NCBI GenBank assembly: GCA_003254925.1
Contig: QANZ01005865.1
Span: 46,567 to 110,566, forward strand
Direction of reading: 5' to 3'
Source of the DNA: Chamaecrista fasciculata
Lineage: Eukaryota; Streptophyta; Magnoliopsida; Fabales; Fabaceae
DNA: 64,000 nt
Shown: positions 61,190 to 64,000 of the stretch, piece by piece
Position numbering within the stretch: the stretch's first letter is position 1
Layout: the number at the start of each line of letters is the position of its first letter
The notes under the pieces: model-generated
Database searches by the model: none
The model's input: only the letters and a program-made list of their open reading frames with translations
What the model was told of the DNA's origin: nothing
Position numbers and translations under genes: made by a program

Positions 61190-61700
61190 TCTTACTGAAT
61201 AATCCAGGAATAGTATGTTCTCTGGGCTTCGATCTTTGCCTTGGATATTATTTTCTGCTTGTTAATGTTACTTTGTACCTGACCGTGATTGTCAAAGATG
61301 ATGTGATTCAAAATCATTAGCACTAGTCTCATGCATGCTTTGTTGCTACACTTCTTTAATTTCCTAATACGCTCTTGTTTGAACTACCTTTATTTGATTC
61401 ATCGTTCATGTTTTTGGTTAGGATAACTTAAAAGTAAACAGACAAGTGAGTGATCATTTATTAATACAGAAAATAATTAATATTGATTGACGTACATAAG
61501 TAATTGAAGATACCTCTACATTAACAAGGAAATATTTGGTAGTGTAGCGTGCAGTTCAAACTTTCATCAAGTTCTCTGCAGGTGATCTTCCATTTGTTCA
61601 TTTTTATTATGTATATGCTGATGAGAGGTCTTTAAATTTGCAGGGTTCTGGGCACTTGAGGGCCTGCCAAGCATACTTATACACACACGACAAATGTTAA
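61190..61700 (-). pseudogene. Possible relic of a third RAD-like unit (3' part only)
   Basis: At 61663-61675 the minus strand reads AGTATGCTTGGCAG|GCCCT, close to the last-exon acceptor of copy B (TATGCTTGGCAG|GCGCT). At 61200-61240 'aatccaggaatagtatg..atctttgcc' resembles 56085-56140 below copy B. No SANT/MYB exon is seen within the expected distance (about 62.3-62.6 kb), nor elsewhere to the window end. The evidence is a few short matches. Confidence 0.35.
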
Positions 61701-64000
61701 AAAGTAAAAAGATTCGATCCTTACATGTCCTGATGAAGTAGAAATGCAATGAAAACTGATAAGTTTAATATGTACTTGAGATAATTTACAAAGATAAAAG
61801 TGATCATTCGCTGGCTCCAAGGGTTATTGGAAACTGCCCAACCAAAATGAGCTTTGACTGAGGAAGGAAAAAATTGAATGGACTTAGAAACGCAGATTTG
61901 GGAGTTATAATAAATAGTGCAAATCATGACTAGCAGCATAAGTAAACTTGAAATAGCAAGATTTATTAGTACTACACTCTCCCCCTCCTCCCTAAAAAAA
62001 AAAAACCCTTGGTAAAAATGTCATGTCCTATTTATGCCTGAAATTGAAAATAGAATTTCAGAGGTATTTGTTCAAATAGATCTCAGCCTATGGCTATAGG
62101 ATAATATGGTTGCTACTGATGTGGTCCAAGTTAAAAGGAAAAAAGACTTCCTTTATATCTGGACTTTGAGGGATATTAACTATTGTGTTTGAGCACAGTA
62201 TATATGAAGTCAGTCTTATGGGGTACAGTTTCTGACGGCTAGCATTTGCAAAAATTCACTTAATCTCTATTGAGTTAATAAAGAAGTATACTGTGTACAT
62301 TCAACTTACAATACAGTAGACATGTCATTAGCGTTTATATCTTACTTTCTCTTCCATAGATTCTTCAACACTAACAAATTGTCTGGTTTTAATAAAGTAG
62401 TGTTGTTTCCACTCAAAGTATATTCCCTCCCTTGACTGTGTTCTATTTAATTGGAAAGTAGTAGAATCATTCCTTCCACTTGTAAATCATGCAGGATCGG
62501 GCTCTTTTGCTATATAGCTTTTGATTCTTCCTCAGTCTGCTACCTGTTTAACTGAAATTAATGCAGATTTATTTATTCATTGTGAGGTAGATGCTATAGA
62601 GATATTATATTACTAGATACCATAAGAGCATTTAAATGCAAGGCAAGTTGGATGAAAGGATAAATATTTTGCAAGTGGAATTCGTGCAGGCCCGTAGTAT
62701 ACCCCTAGGAATCAAGGGAATTAATGCATGCTTTCTTGGTCTCGTCCAGTAACCAAATCATCTTTTCTTGTGATTGATTTTAATTACCGTTACACATAAT
62801 CTATCTTTATAAAAACTGTTTTATTTTAATGCGGAAATGGCAGTCATGTTCAAGCCACAGGGGCGTGTGACTGAGAGAGATTTGTAGGATGTGTGGAAAA
62901 TGTTTCATTGGATATGGGCCTTGTCTTGTGGTTGCATATCATTTTCCATATATGGAATCTTTTATCTCTTTGCGCCCACTTCCTAGAAAGTACCAATCCA
63001 ATGCCCATGTATTTGTATTCCTTTTCTTTTCCCATTATTAGATGTGATATGCTCTGATGATTCTTGTCCTTCAAATTACGCAAGACTGAAAGAATATGAC
63101 ATTGACCCAAAGCTATGAAGTAAGGTATACGTACCCATGTCCGTATTTTACAATATGTCTTTAATTTTACTTAATTTTGTTCTTGTCACATTAACTTTAT
63201 TTATCCTAAATTTTATATTTATCCTAAATTTAGGCTATTAATATTTTTTTATTTATCCTGAATTTAGGATACCATAAACGAAAATTTTATATTTTACGCT
63301 TTAATATTACTCTATTTATATCCTAAATTCACACAAAAAAAATATTAAACCTGGTATCCGTATTTATACTCGTAAGTCGTATCCATTTGCTAATTAATAG
63401 CCCTTGAAGTGAGCAACCATGAGGCTTCTTTTCAAGTTCTATTTATAGAGTCCACTAATATTGCCCTCTTGTATACAGTATACTTATATTTCTCTGGTGA
63501 GTAGCATCTCACGTAGCACATCCATCGGCTTTATCTTTCTCCTTGCCCCCAAAAATGGAGAGTAAAATTGATAAATATCTGGGCTAACAGGTCCACACGC
63601 TTATTGTAGGTTATAGAATATAGCCTTATAGTATAGGCACCAAAATTCTCGGCAGGAATCTTTGAGCTGCAGAAAAAGAAAAATTGAGAAAATTCTTGCT
63701 CTATCATGCAAGGTTTATGCTTCGTGCTTGGAAGATTTGTGGACCCTCAATGGTCACTTCTATGAAGTTAAAAAAATCAAAATATGAACCATTATTAGGC
63801 AATATAGTATAATTATGAACACTAACAAAATCTATTATTGTCGTATCTTATACTTTGTCTTCCATAAAAATTAAAAACTAATTAAAACTGCCTTTGCAAG
63901 TGGAAAGGAAAGTTGAACATCGAGGACAGATCCAAATTAAAAGAAAGAATGGTCGCAAGCTTTTAGAAGGAGCTAGGAAATTCAGAATTTGGTTTATGGA
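61701..64000. other. Intergenic, nothing recognised
   Basis: AT-rich, with a small local repeat 'tatttatcctaaatttagg' around 63200-63270. No gene is visible on either strand. Confidence 0.5.

Noticed and set aside
63180..63320. Local repeats 'tatttatcctaaatttagg' considered as a CRISPR-like or satellite array
   Set aside because: There are only a few imperfect AT-rich units of uneven spacing in a plant genome; no array structure.

Overview
The window is nuclear DNA from a flowering plant, almost certainly a eudicot and probably a rosid. It is AT-rich, its genes are split by short GT-AG introns, intergenic stretches are long, and all proteins belong to plant families. It is draft assembly: single Ns at 1275, 11531, 21337 and 25303, a short N run in poly-T at 26101-26105, and a 304-base gap at 50944-51247.

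Nine protein genes are supported. In order: a HANABA TARANU-type GATA factor (+, 5156-6070); two tandem ERD6-like sugar transporters (-, 9801-14259 and 16027-20346), each with 18 exons that I could join in frame (471 and 487 aa); an intronless AlkA-type DNA glycosylase (+, 22232-23224); an intronless zinc finger-homeodomain factor (+, 37259-38239); a secreted LEA-type protein (-, 41077-42552, 3 exons, 190 aa); an ATAD3-type AAA ATPase (-, 43561-48615, 8 exons, 631 aa); and two tandem RADIALIS-like SANT/MYB genes (-, 53103-53330 and 57419-57640), with a possible third-copy relic near 61.2-61.7 kb.

These genes have unrelated functions (transcription factors, sugar transport, DNA repair, stress protection, mitochondrial ATPase) and are not a pathway. 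Their order is the interesting point. From memory of Arabidopsis, subsets of the same order recur at four loci: ERDL6-glycosylase-ZHD5-RL6 (At1g75220-75250), RL4-AAA-LEA-ZHD6-GATA20 (At2g18328-18380), RL3-AAA-LEA-GATA19 (At4g36570-36620) and ERDL-glycosylase-RL5 (At1g19450-19510). The window looks like the unfractionated ancestral order.

Intergenic DNA, mainly 20-38 kb, holds many small non-autonomous elements: a Helitron family with diagnostic ends (including two copies end to end at 27621-28090), hAT-type elements with perfect 8-bp target duplications, a tRNA-derived SINE with its poly(A) tail, and several long palindromic (foldback) elements. A possible gene-fragment-carrying element lies at 49.15-50.63 kb. 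No CRISPR, rRNA, tRNA gene or intact autonomous transposon was found, and no clearly new multi-gene system. The strongest leads are the compound synteny, the sugar-site substitution in the first transporter copy, and the head-to-tail Helitron pair.
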